Below are positions 16,559-25,109 of a DNA stretch of 64,000 bases, in pieces. The translations under genes were made by a program, and so were the position numbers. Below the pieces are notes generated by a model. The model was not told the DNA's origin, made no database searches, and saw only the letters and a program-made list of their open reading frames with translations. The DNA comes from Mangrovimicrobium sp033283325 (GTDB taxonomy: Bacteria; Pseudomonadota; Gammaproteobacteria; Pseudomonadales; Halieaceae). Every line of letters begins with the position of its first letter. The first letter of the stretch is position 1. Location: the NCBI GenBank assembly GCA_033283325.1, contig JAWMQO010000001.1, forward strand, positions 248,001 through 312,000, written 5' to 3'.

Positions 16559-18624
16559 ACCCTCGCCGGGCCCTGTCCGGCCGCAGCCACGGCCATGGCG
16601 TGAATATTCGCGGCCTCGACACTCAATTCGTGTCCCGCCGAGAGCGCAGCGCGCAAGTCCGCCTCGGCTTTTTCGGCATGCGCCAGTGCTTCTGCAGCCT
16701 GGCCCTCTCCCAGCAGCGCTTCGGCCAGTCGCATTCGCGTCACCGCGGTGCTCGGATGTTCCCTGCCAAGTAGATCCTCCTGGATGGCCAGCGCCTGCCG
16801 CAGGAGAGTCTCTGCCTCGGGCATATCGCCGGCCTGTAGCTGCCATTGCCCCAGCAGGCGCAGCGAACGGGCGGTTTCCGGGTGGTTTTCCCCCAGGGTG
16901 GCGCGGCGCATTGCCAGGGCCTCCCTCGCCAGGGCGAGGGCGTGTGCGGTATCGCCCTGGTCGTAGTAGACCAGGGCGAGATTGTTCTTCAGCCGGGCGA
17001 TAGCCGGGTGCGATTCACCGAGAAGTTCGGCCTGCATGGCGATGGCTTCCAGGTAGAGCCGCTCGGCGGGTTCATATTTCCCCTGGAGTCGGTAGACCTG
17101 GGCAAGGTTGCCCATATTGAGGGCGAGGATCGGGTGGGCCCCCGGGTAGAGCGCCCGGTTCATCTCCAGGGCCTGCTCGTAAAGCGCCCGGGCATCTTCG
17201 ACCTTCCCGGAGGTTTCGAGCACCAGTGCAAGGTTATTGAGGTTTTCGGCGAGATCCGGGTGCGGATCGCGGCCGAGAATACGCCAGCGCAGGGCCAGTG
17301 CTTCCCGCAACAGTTCCTCCGCGTCCGCGAGCCTGCCCTGGTCGAACTGGTTCAGGCCCAGTTCCTCGATGGCGTCGGCAACGGATGCGTCTTCGCTGCC
17401 ATAGAGCGCCAGCCGTTCTTCCAGTACCTTGCGCAGCAGGGGTTCGGCCTGGGCGTACTCGCCCTGGCGAAAGTGCAGTTCCGCCTGTGCGGCCACAATA
17501 TCTACATGCAACGCGCTGTTGCCCAGACCTGCGGAATCCAGTTCCAGCAGGGCGCGTTGATAAAGTGTGGCGGCGCTTTCGTAGTCTGCTTTTTCCGTCA
17601 ATACATTCGCCAGGTTGTAGCGGGTCCTCGCGTTTTCCTCCGGGGGTAGCCCGGAAAGCTTGCTGCGCAGGGCGACGGCGTCTTCCAGCAACTGGCTGGC
17701 GTCATCGTAGAGCCCGAGGTTGGTGTAGACCTTGCCAATCGTGTCCATCAGGGTCGTCTGGACCAGGGGTTGGTCGTTCAGTTCCTCGCGGATGCGATCG
17801 GCGCCGCGGGACAGAATTTCCCGCGCGGTGATGCTCTTGCCCCGGGCCTCGCCGGGGTCGGATACCCTGAACAGGTCTACCATGAAATTGGTCGTCTGCA
17901 GCGCGGTCCGCGCCTCCCTTTCAGCGCGCTCGCGCTGGCGTTCCGCCTCGTTGCGGGCGATCACGGCCGTCGCGGCCAGGCCGATGGCAAACAGCATGCC
18001 GACCACCGCAGAGCTCGAGATAAGGGCAAGGCGGCGGTTGCGGCGCTGCAGTTCACGCTGTTTGAGATCGTCGAAGCCGAGCCCGAGCATGCCGGCGATC
18101 AGCTTGATTTTCGCGTTCGCCTTGCCATCCTTTCCGGGGCGCAGATCCGCGGCTATGGGTTCTGCCGGAGCGTCACTGAGTTCGCCGTCGTCGGCGAGTT
18201 GAAAGCGTAACGCCGGGGGAAAACACTCGTTTTCCTCCTCCCCCGGTATGCCGCTGCTGTAGGGCTCGCCATCGACGATCAGGGAGAATATTCGCTGGGA
18301 ACGGCCGAGTCGCTTGTAGGCGAGTATTTCCTCGTTTACCCAGTGCGAGCGGGCGGAGGCCCTGGAGCAGATAACGATGAGGCTCGCGGCGTCCTCCAGA
18401 GCGGCAGTGAGTTTCTCACCGAGGTCGGTCGCGCTGGCAAGCTCCTCGCGGTCACGAAAAACCGGTGCAAGCTTCGCCGGCACCGCGCCGAGCTGGGTTT
18501 GCAGGCCCACCAGTCGCCGCGGCAGGCGATAGGTTTCCAGGGACTTGTGCAGCCAGCGCGCCCAGGCTTCATCGGCGTGTGCATAGCTGATAAAAGCGCG
18601 GTACCTGTAGTCGGGTTGAGGCAA
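16510..18624 (-). CDS. TIR domain - transmembrane - tetratricopeptide protein
   Basis: A 704-residue protein. The TIR-like domain (about 7-125) has the FISYAHADEAW box 1, and SHWVNEEI places Glu98/Glu99 after Trp95 where the NADase glutamate of active TIRs lies. A membrane helix follows at about 198-222, a charged coiled coil to about 245, then about ten TPR or kinesin-light-chain-like repeats (for example LAENLNNLALVLETSGKVED and ALNMGNLAQVYRLQGKYEPA) to about residue 660. The start is a TTG at 18624, 4 bp after the RyR gene stop, with GGGAGG nine bases upstream inside that gene. The two are therefore coupled. Function is probably NAD-linked signalling or recruitment (inference). Confidence 0.87.
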   Translation of the reverse strand: MPQPDYRYRAFISYAHADEAWARWLHKSLETYRLPRRLVGLQTQLGAVPAKLAPVFRDREELASATDLGEKLTAALEDAASLIVICSRASARSHWVNEEILAYKRLGRSQRIFSLIVDGEPYSSGIPGEEENECFPPALRFQLADDGELSDAPAEPIAADLRPGKDGKANAKIKLIAGMLGLGFDDLKQRELQRRNRRLALISSSAVVGMLFAIGLAATAVIARNEAERQRERAEREARTALQTTNFMVDLFRVSDPGEARGKSITAREILSRGADRIREELNDQPLVQTTLMDTIGKVYTNLGLYDDASQLLEDAVALRSKLSGLPPEENARTRYNLANVLTEKADYESAATLYQRALLELDSAGLGNSALHVDIVAAQAELHFRQGEYAQAEPLLRKVLEERLALYGSEDASVADAIEELGLNQFDQGRLADAEELLREALALRWRILGRDPHPDLAENLNNLALVLETSGKVEDARALYEQALEMNRALYPGAHPILALNMGNLAQVYRLQGKYEPAERLYLEAIAMQAELLGESHPAIARLKNNLALVYYDQGDTAHALALAREALAMRRATLGENHPETARSLRLLGQWQLQAGDMPEAETLLRQALAIQEDLLGREHPSTAVTRMRLAEALLGEGQAAEALAHAEKAEADLRAALSAGHELSVEAANIHAMAVAAAGQGPARVQGEAVSRSAGTPPSR

Positions 18625-18628
18625 GGGC

Positions 18629-20536
18629 TCAGCCTCCCAGCCGGCAGACTTTCAGCCGCTGGATTTTGAGCAGCGCCGGAATGCGGCGTATGTTATCGCG
18701 ATCCTTCTCCTTGTCGGCTTCGGACAGGGCTTCCCAGGGAACGAGGTCGGGGTGGAGCATCTGGTCTTCGTCCCGGTGTTCGCCAAAGCTGTAGCCCGCG
18801 AGATACTTGTCCGCCATCCAGCGATGATGCTCGAGCCGGGATAACTGCTCGAGCAAGCGGGCGTCTGGCGGGAATTCCACTTCGTCAGCGGCAGCCGCCT
18901 CGCTGTAGGCGGCGCAGTCGCACAGGCGGAGTTTTACGTCGATGTGCGCCGCCGCGCGCTGGTTCGCCCGTTTCTTGTGCGCGGGTAGCTCGGACCATGG
19001 TATCAGTGAGGCATTGTCATCGGCGGTTTCGCCGAGCCCCAGTTGCGTTTTCGCATAGTCGTTGTGCAGGGTTCGGGCCATCTGGTCCAGGGCTTCGTTG
19101 ACGACGACGTCTATGGTCAGGGTTTCGTCCAGGGTCTCGAAATACTCGATCGGTTCGTGCGCGGGGAGCCGCTGCTTGTCGCGGTAGATGGGCTCGAAGT
19201 CATCGTCGATGATTTCCGCGAGGAAGTTTTGCTGGTTCAGGCAGACGACAAACGACAGGGGCGGCAGGCCGGCCAGACGCCGCAGGCGATTCAGTCGCCG
19301 CGCGCAGAGGATGCCCTCCACGTCCCGGCGCATGGCGACGTAACAGACCTTGAAGGTCGAGGATGACTGCAATTCGCGCCAGTACTCTTCGGCGATGGTC
19401 ATCGGGTCCGCGTAGACAAACTCGATGTCCAGGGTTTTTCGCAGCTGCGGGTAGCGGTAGAGGAAGCGGCCCACTTCCTCCTCGCGCGCGGGAGAGCAAA
19501 GTACCGTGGCACGTGGCAGGCGAAAGTCGGTGTAGTGTGCCGTGAGCGCAGTCTGGATGATCAATTCCCGCGCCAGTGCGGTGAAGCCGATGAAGAGGAT
19601 ATGCATGGGCTCGCAGGAAGCGTCCACGGGGCGGTGATACAGGTCCGGCGCGCAGTGCTGGAAGATGTTGCGGGCCATGGTTTCACGGCGGTTGAACAGT
19701 CGAATGGAAAAACGGGAGCTGTTGGTCTCGAAGAAGCTGTGGGCGCTGAATACCTCGTAGATGTCAGGCGTGTCCACACACATGAAACAGCGCAGCCCGA
19801 GGTGGAGCGGCTCGCCGGCGGCTGCCCGCTCATGGCGACTGGCGATGTTTTCGAGGCGCCGAACCTCGCTATTCCTGAGTCGCCGTGTGAGTCGTTCGGC
19901 GGCCTTGGCGATGGCGATATTGGCCTTGTCGTCGCTGGTACAGAGAAACAGCTCTTTGGCATAGACCACCCTTGCGTCGTGCAGCACCAGGGGGTCCATG
20001 GCATTGCCATACACGACGGTAGCGCCGATGTGCTTGAGTTCCGCTGCAAGGGGGTTGAGGGCGTCGTTGTCGATCACCACCACGGCCTTGTCGCTGTTGA
20101 GCAGGTAGTCCTTGCCGATACGGAAGCCGGTTTCACCGACGCCGGCGATGACCACGTAGCGACGTTTTTTCGACAGCAGCCAGTAGAGCGAAACCTGGTG
20201 ATGTACCTGGCTCCACACGGCCTTGGCTGCCGTGTAGAGGATGATCACGGGAGCCATTGCCCGGGCCAGTTGCAGGTGAAGCGGCCAGTCCGCCGTGGCG
20301 TCCGGGCCTTCAAAGATGAACAGTTGCAGGCTGGCGTAGATAACGTCCCACCAGGTGTGTTCGCCGCCCTCGTCGGCAAAGGGCATGGTCTGGGCGTAAC
20401 CGAAGCAGCCGAGCGCGAAGGTGAGGATGGCCAGCAGGCCGACCAGTGTCCATTCGTGGCGTGAGAAAAAACTCGCGGGCTTTTGGCCCGGAGCGATTTC
20501 CCCGTGTTTTCCGGAACCACCAGCCGCTCGGCTCAT
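18629..20536 (-). CDS. Membrane TrkA-N (NAD-binding) protein with C-terminal RyR domain
   Basis: A 635-residue protein. Two membrane segments (about 28-48 and 88-106) flank a short loop, followed by a Rossmann TrkA-N/RCK-like domain starting at about 123 (RRYVVIAGVGETGFRIG, then AVVVIDND and GATVVYGNAMDP). A second Rossmann-like region starts near 305 (PMHILFIGFTALARELI). The C-terminus is a ryanodine-receptor-type RyR domain: a first part PWSELPAHKKRANQRAAAHI and a second part LEHHRWMADKYLAGYSFGE ending DKEKDRDNIRRIPALL. ATG 20536 has AAGGA seven bases upstream; an earlier TTG at 20542 is less likely. RyR modules are known from nucleotide-centred bacterial conflict systems. First gene of a two-gene operon with the TIR protein. 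Confidence 0.85.
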   Translation of the reverse strand: MSRAAGGSGKHGEIAPGQKPASFFSRHEWTLVGLLAILTFALGCFGYAQTMPFADEGGEHTWWDVIYASLQLFIFEGPDATADWPLHLQLARAMAPVIILYTAAKAVWSQVHHQVSLYWLLSKKRRYVVIAGVGETGFRIGKDYLLNSDKAVVVIDNDALNPLAAELKHIGATVVYGNAMDPLVLHDARVVYAKELFLCTSDDKANIAIAKAAERLTRRLRNSEVRRLENIASRHERAAAGEPLHLGLRCFMCVDTPDIYEVFSAHSFFETNSSRFSIRLFNRRETMARNIFQHCAPDLYHRPVDASCEPMHILFIGFTALARELIIQTALTAHYTDFRLPRATVLCSPAREEEVGRFLYRYPQLRKTLDIEFVYADPMTIAEEYWRELQSSSTFKVCYVAMRRDVEGILCARRLNRLRRLAGLPPLSFVVCLNQQNFLAEIIDDDFEPIYRDKQRLPAHEPIEYFETLDETLTIDVVVNEALDQMARTLHNDYAKTQLGLGETADDNASLIPWSELPAHKKRANQRAAAHIDVKLRLCDCAAYSEAAAADEVEFPPDARLLEQLSRLEHHRWMADKYLAGYSFGEHRDEDQMLHPDLVPWEALSEADKEKDRDNIRRIPALLKIQRLKVCRLGG

Positions 20537-20614
20537 CGGCAATCCTTTTCGACGCTGTGTTGGCTTCTCGTACCAGTTACAGGGGCCTCGAACAGGCTCG
20601 GCCTGGTAACACTT

Positions 20615-20648
20615 TGCGCCACCGCACCGGTCACAGCGCGGTGGCGCA
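20615..20648. terminator. 11-bp GC-rich hairpin downstream of the large secreted protein gene
   Basis: TGCGCCACCGC at 20615-20625 pairs perfectly with GCGGTGGCGCA at 20638-20648 around a 12-nt loop. It lies 12 bp past the stop of the leftward gene ending at 20660 and about 80 bp before the next start. There is no clear U-run, so it may be a Rho-assisted terminator or mRNA 3' stabiliser. Confidence 0.4.
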
Positions 20649-20659
20649 TCAGGCGGCTA

Positions 20660-22459
20660 CTAGGGTGTTTCCGGGCAGCCGAAATAGGGCAGGCAGGTAT
20701 TGCTGCTCGGAACGTCTTCGTGGAGCAGGCCTGCCCCGGTGTAGCTCAGCCAGAGAAGGTGCTCTAAATCAGCTCTCAAATGTCCGATAGCGTTTGCCGG
20801 CACCAGTGCGTTCGCCCCGGGCGTCGGGTCGGGGTCTTCCTCCACGAAGGCCGTGCTGGTTTCACTGATCGGGTAGGCCTCGAATTCCAGGTCGTAGTAG
20901 CAACCGCGCAGGTCCTCGTAGAGGTGGGAAGTGGGATCTTCAAGCCGCGCCAGGAAGCCCTGGATGTAATACACCACATCCTCGAACTTGTCCTGGGCGT
21001 AGCGGTCACTGATGAAGTTCAGGTAGTACTGCAGTGTTGACTGACCGGTGCCGTAGCGGTCGATACAGGGAAAAACCAGGTCGACGTAGGCCTGTAGGCG
21101 GGCTAGGCCCAGTTCGAACTGTGATCGGTTGAAATTCTCCAGCGCGAGGTCGGCAGGGTCGCCCACCGTGTAGGTCATTTCAGGCAGGGCATGACGCAGG
21201 TGGTAGGCGAAGATGGAGTAACCGTCGGTAGTACTGCGGAAACTTCCGCAGGGCCCGATCGTGGCTTCCCGCGGAAGGGGAATGTTGTCGGTGGAGGCGT
21301 GAATCGCGCCACTGCCGGACGGGTCGAAGTAGGGTATCTCGTCGAGCGGCCCGGCAAGCGGGCCATTGTCGCTGTTCATGTTATTGGGAAGGTGCAGCAC
21401 CTGCGGGCGCCTTGCGGGGTCGTCCGAGGTGCAGGCGTATTCGGGAGAATCACCGTCCTGGAGAATCATCTGGACAACGTCCGCGTTGATTTCCACTTCG
21501 CTGCGCAGGACGAGGAAGTGGATCTTCGGATCAGAGCTCGGGTAGCCGCAGTATTGCGCGGGTATCATCAGGTCCGCGCCTCCGCCATTCAGGTCAATCG
21601 GCAGCGCTTCCGGCGCCGCCGCCAGTCCCTTGCAGTAGTCCCTCGGGTCATCGACGATGACCACGCCTTCCTTGTAGAGGATACCGACCATGTCCTCGTT
21701 GGCCTCGATGTCCAGTTTTACCCCCTGGGCAAGGGTGGAGGTGCAGGGGTCCTGTTGTCCCGGCACAGGCAGGTCATCCGCCTGGCAGTCGCCGCTGTCG
21801 AATACGACCGGGTTGTTGGTAAAGCCCAGGATATTACAGTCACCACTGCTCGCAGTTACCGTCGCCCGGGTGATGCGCAGGGGGTCTTCGCCATCGGCGA
21901 CGAAATTCACCAGGAATTCGTTGTTGGGGTTGGCGTCACCTGCGGGAGTGGGGTAATTCAGGGGGTTCTTCCTGCTGAAAGTGAAGGTCGACGTGGTATC
22001 GTCCAGGTGAGTCAGGGTGACTTCGCAGGTTTCGCCGTTGCCGGCAGTGACGAAATTGCTGACGTACATCCCGCTCACGTCGAAGGCCGCGGTTCCATCC
22101 GCGCTTTGCAGGTCCATGATGAAGGTCTCGCCCTTGTCCACGCCCGGGAGTGGGGGCGAGCCGCTGTCGATTCCCACGCCATCCGCATCGGGATCAGCGG
22201 GGCTGGCACAGGTGTCGAGGGTGAGGGTTTCCACGTCGGAGGAAATACTCACATTGTTCCAGTGTCCCGACTGGAAATCGGCGATACGGAAATCGATATC
22301 GATGGTCGGGTTGTAAGGGTCGCAGGCAGGTGCCGATCGCGGCGTGCCGGGCACGAGTGTGCTAGTGCCTGGCGCGGATTGGGATTGCAGGGGAATGAGA
22401 AAAAATGATGCGGCGGCCACCGATGCAATGAATGGCCGCCCGGTTTGTGGGCTGAACAT
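20660..22459 (-). CDS. Large secreted acidic protein of unknown function
   Basis: A 599-residue protein from ATG 22459 (GGGAG eight bases upstream) with signal peptide MFSPQTGRPFIASVAAASFF and onward to SQSA. The mature part is acidic and rich in Asp, Pro and Cys (about 13 cysteines, suggesting disulfides). N-terminal strands such as TIDIDFRIADFQSGHWNNVS look like a beta-sandwich; the C-terminal 180 residues are more helical (LGLARLQAYVDLVFPCIDRY, then YAQDKFEDVVYYIQGFLARL). No sorting tail such as PEP-CTERM is visible. I do not recognise the family. It is probably a periplasmic or surface protein and stands alone; an upstream in-frame extension to 22567 is unlikely. Confidence 0.7.
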   Translation of the reverse strand: MFSPQTGRPFIASVAAASFFLIPLQSQSAPGTSTLVPGTPRSAPACDPYNPTIDIDFRIADFQSGHWNNVSISSDVETLTLDTCASPADPDADGVGIDSGSPPLPGVDKGETFIMDLQSADGTAAFDVSGMYVSNFVTAGNGETCEVTLTHLDDTTSTFTFSRKNPLNYPTPAGDANPNNEFLVNFVADGEDPLRITRATVTASSGDCNILGFTNNPVVFDSGDCQADDLPVPGQQDPCTSTLAQGVKLDIEANEDMVGILYKEGVVIVDDPRDYCKGLAAAPEALPIDLNGGGADLMIPAQYCGYPSSDPKIHFLVLRSEVEINADVVQMILQDGDSPEYACTSDDPARRPQVLHLPNNMNSDNGPLAGPLDEIPYFDPSGSGAIHASTDNIPLPREATIGPCGSFRSTTDGYSIFAYHLRHALPEMTYTVGDPADLALENFNRSQFELGLARLQAYVDLVFPCIDRYGTGQSTLQYYLNFISDRYAQDKFEDVVYYIQGFLARLEDPTSHLYEDLRGCYYDLEFEAYPISETSTAFVEEDPDPTPGANALVPANAIGHLRADLEHLLWLSYTGAGLLHEDVPSSNTCLPYFGCPETP

Positions 22460-22854
22460 GGGTATCACTCCCTCGGGAGATCCTGCGGGCCAACTCCCGA
22501 TGTACATGCGGTCGGGTAGGCTGCTCAGCGTTACCACAAGGGCGGCGGCCCCGACCGGAAGAGGCAACCCGTCTGAAACTCCTGCAGTTACCAGACTCTT
22601 CCCTGAGGTTTTTTTGAACTTGGAGCGCTTGCAGAGGCGGCGGTGGAGGGCGTTGTTATGAATATCTGTTAGATAGAGGCCGTTTTTGATACCGACCGGT
22701 AATTAAAACCGCCCTGAACCCTGGAATTCCGCATCACGCTGCAGATATGTAGCATGAAAGCTAGCGCATACCAGCAAATCTTCAAGTCCCGAGCAGGGCA
22801 AGAGCTCCTTCGGTGGTCGTTTGAGGGCCATGGAATATGGTCTACACACCGGGG
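22460..22854. other. Intergenic region without a supported gene
   Basis: 395 bp between the start of the secreted protein gene and the stop of the ABC ATPase gene. It is more AT-rich around 22660-22710 than its neighbours. It must contain the promoter of the secreted protein; no clear operator, terminator or conserved ORF was seen. Confidence 0.5.
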
Positions 22855-23952
22855 TCATCGGGGTGCCAGGTAATCCTCCAGTCCAAATTCCCGGGCGATG
22901 CAATGAATCTCCGCCAGTTCCGCCTCGCAGACCTCGCCATCCGCTCCGGCGATCGAATACAGGCAATCCATGAACTGGCGGGCCTGCTGCTCATCAAATG
23001 GCGGCTCCCGCAGTTGGCCGGGCTTACCGGATATCTGCCCGCTGTGCTGAATCATCGACAGTTCGAGGATAAATTCCACTTCCGCCGCGCTGAGGTCGGA
23101 GATGTCCGAGAGGATGCTGCGGATCATCGCGCGCTCTTCCCTGGTCACCTCGTGATCGGCGAAGGCAACCCGCGACAGGGCCAGTGCCATTGCCGCGAGG
23201 TGGCTGGCGACGGTGGGATCATGCTTTTCCAGCAGGTTGAGCATCCGGCTGGTGTTTTCGGAGACAGCTTCGGTCAGGGTTTTCAGGTAACCGTCTTCGA
23301 GGTGGAGAATCCGGTCGGCGACATCGAGAATGCGATTGTCGTGGGTCACCAGGATGACTGCGGTGCCCTCTTCGCGCGCAAGGGACTGGATCAGTTCGAC
23401 GACATCCCGGCCCGATTTGCTGTCGAGCGATGCTGTCGGCTCGTCCGCCAGAACCACCCTTGGCTTGTTCACCAGTGCACGGGCGATACCGGCGCGCTGC
23501 TTTTGCCCGCCGGAAAGCGCGGCGGGCTTTTTGTCGCCGTGCTCGGCCAGGCCAACCCGCGCCAGGACCTCATCCACCCGCGCGCTGGCGGAACCGTCGA
23601 GTTTGGCCTTGAGTTGTAGCGACATGTAGACGTTGTCACGAATCGACAGGCATTCGAGCAGGTTGTGCTGCTGGAAGATATAGCCTATCTGCCGGCGTAC
23701 CTTCATTCGCTCGCGTTCGCCGCTGTTCTCGAGCGCGTTCCCCAACACCCTGAGATTTCCCTCCTGTGCCGAACGCAGGCCGCCGATCAGGGTGAGCAGG
23801 GTGGTTTTACCCGAACCGGAGGGGCCGGTAAGAATGATGATTTCGCCGGAGGCGATCTCCACCGAGATCTCGTGCAGGATTTGCTTACGCAGTGCGCCCT
23901 TGCCGAAAAAGTAGGACACATTTTCCAGTGCGATCAGCGGGGCGTCGGGCAT
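22855..23952 (-). CDS. devA: DevA-type ABC exporter ATPase with C-terminal TerB-like domain
   Basis: A 365-residue protein. Residues 1-235 form an ABC ATPase of the MacB/LolD/DevA group: Walker A GPSGSGKT at 43-50, Q-loop IFQQHNLLE, signature LSGGQKQRAGIARAL, Walker B VVLADEPTASLDS, H-switch LVTHD. About 120 extra residues form a helical TerB-like module with two acidic helical hairpins (ALSRVAFADHEVTREERAMI and CLYSIAGADGEVCEAELAEI), unlike ordinary DevA proteins that stop near 240. ATG 23952 overlaps the permease stop by one base (TGATG). It energises the DevBC exporter; the TerB tail may sense metal or bind the membrane face (inference). Confidence 0.88.
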   Translation of the reverse strand: MPDAPLIALENVSYFFGKGALRKQILHEISVEIASGEIIILTGPSGSGKTTLLTLIGGLRSAQEGNLRVLGNALENSGERERMKVRRQIGYIFQQHNLLECLSIRDNVYMSLQLKAKLDGSASARVDEVLARVGLAEHGDKKPAALSGGQKQRAGIARALVNKPRVVLADEPTASLDSKSGRDVVELIQSLAREEGTAVILVTHDNRILDVADRILHLEDGYLKTLTEAVSENTSRMLNLLEKHDPTVASHLAAMALALSRVAFADHEVTREERAMIRSILSDISDLSAAEVEFILELSMIQHSGQISGKPGQLREPPFDEQQARQFMDCLYSIAGADGEVCEAELAEIHCIAREFGLEDYLAPR

Positions 23953-25109
23953 CAGAACACCTCCGCCGGGTCGACGCCGCGCAACTTGCGCACGGTGAGC
24001 AGGCCGGAGACCACACACATACCCAGGGTCAGGGCGAATACTGTCGCGGCATTCCTCAGCGACATCTCCAGGGGCAGGTGCGCGGCCTCGGCCGTTGCGC
24101 TGAATAGTTGCATCGAGATCAGCGCGCCGGGGATAAAACCGAGGACAGTCAGCACCAATGCCTCCTGCAGCACAACGGACCTGAGGTAGCCGTGGGAGTA
24201 ACCCATCGCCAACAGTGTGGCGTACTCCTTGAGGTGGTCCTGCACGTCGGCGTAGAGAATCTGGTAGACGATGATCGCACCGACGAACAGCCCCATGATG
24301 ACGCCGAAGCCGAAGACAATGCCGGTGGGCGTGGCGCTACTCCAGTGGCTGATTTCCAGGTCGGTGAAACCCTTGCGTGTCAGTACCCGTATGTCCCCGG
24401 GAAGTGTATCGAGTATTGCCTTGCTGACTTGTGCCGGATCGGTACCGGGCTCGAGTTGGATCAGGCCGAATTCAATCGATGACTTGCTGCGATCGGGAAA
24501 CATGCGCAGGAAATTCAGGTCGGAGGTAATCAGGCTGCCCTCGATCGCGAAGCCGCTGCCAATGGCGTGCAGGCCGGCAACGGTAAATTCGCTGTCGTTG
24601 ACCTGGGTCACCACTGTCTCGCCGGCATCCACCAGGTCGCCGATCGGCCCGAATTCCGGGCGTCCAAGGCGATCGAAGCTGACCCGGTAAGGCAGTTGCA
24701 GTTGGCGTTTCAGGCCCGCGCCCAGCACATTATCGAAGCCCGGGTCCCGGGGTTCGAAAGCCAGCACAAAGATACTGCGGCGGTTCAGGGGTTGAAGGGG
24801 GTGACGCCATATGGCTTGCCCCAGGTAGACCGGCGTCACGGACTGCACGCCCTCGACACCGCGGGCCTGGTACAGTCGATTGCGGGGGAAGCCCTGGGCC
24901 GCGACGATGTGCGGAGTCTTCGGGCTCAGCATGATGAGATCGTAGTCCAGCGCCTCGTGGTAGCGCACGGCGCTGGTATACAGGGCCTCCTCGAGTTCCA
25001 TCTGCATGAACACCAGGATCACCGCGAAAGCTATCCCGAGGGTGGCCGTCAGCAGGCGGAACTTCTGGTGCCACAGCTGGCGTACGCCGAGGGGAAGCGG
25101 GAGGCGCAT
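23952..25109 (-). CDS. devC: DevC-type ABC exporter permease
   Basis: A 385-residue inner-membrane protein of the FtsX/MacB permease fold, with one N-terminal helix (about 15-36), a large periplasmic domain (about 40-255), and three C-terminal helices (about 265-290, 318-340 and 355-375). Landmark text GVRQLWHQKFRLLTATLGIA, VQDHLKEYATLLAMGYSHGY and LTVRKLRGVDPAEVF is characteristic of DevC. Stop-start coupled (TGATG) to both neighbours. With DevB and DevA it forms a tripartite exporter; in cyanobacteria DevBCA exports glycolipids. The cargo here is unknown. Confidence 0.9.
   Translation of the reverse strand: MRLPLPLGVRQLWHQKFRLLTATLGIAFAVILVFMQMELEEALYTSAVRYHEALDYDLIMLSPKTPHIVAAQGFPRNRLYQARGVEGVQSVTPVYLGQAIWRHPLQPLNRRSIFVLAFEPRDPGFDNVLGAGLKRQLQLPYRVSFDRLGRPEFGPIGDLVDAGETVVTQVNDSEFTVAGLHAIGSGFAIEGSLITSDLNFLRMFPDRSKSSIEFGLIQLEPGTDPAQVSKAILDTLPGDIRVLTRKGFTDLEISHWSSATPTGIVFGFGVIMGLFVGAIIVYQILYADVQDHLKEYATLLAMGYSHGYLRSVVLQEALVLTVLGFIPGALISMQLFSATAEAAHLPLEMSLRNAATVFALTLGMCVVSGLLTVRKLRGVDPAEVF

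Noticed and set aside
16510..20536. Calling the TIR pair a Thoeris system
   Set aside because: There is no SIR2-SLOG ThsA gene; the partner is a TrkA-N/RyR protein.
20615..20648. Classical Rho-independent terminator
   Set aside because: The stem is perfect but there is no U-run on either side, so only a tentative terminator is listed.
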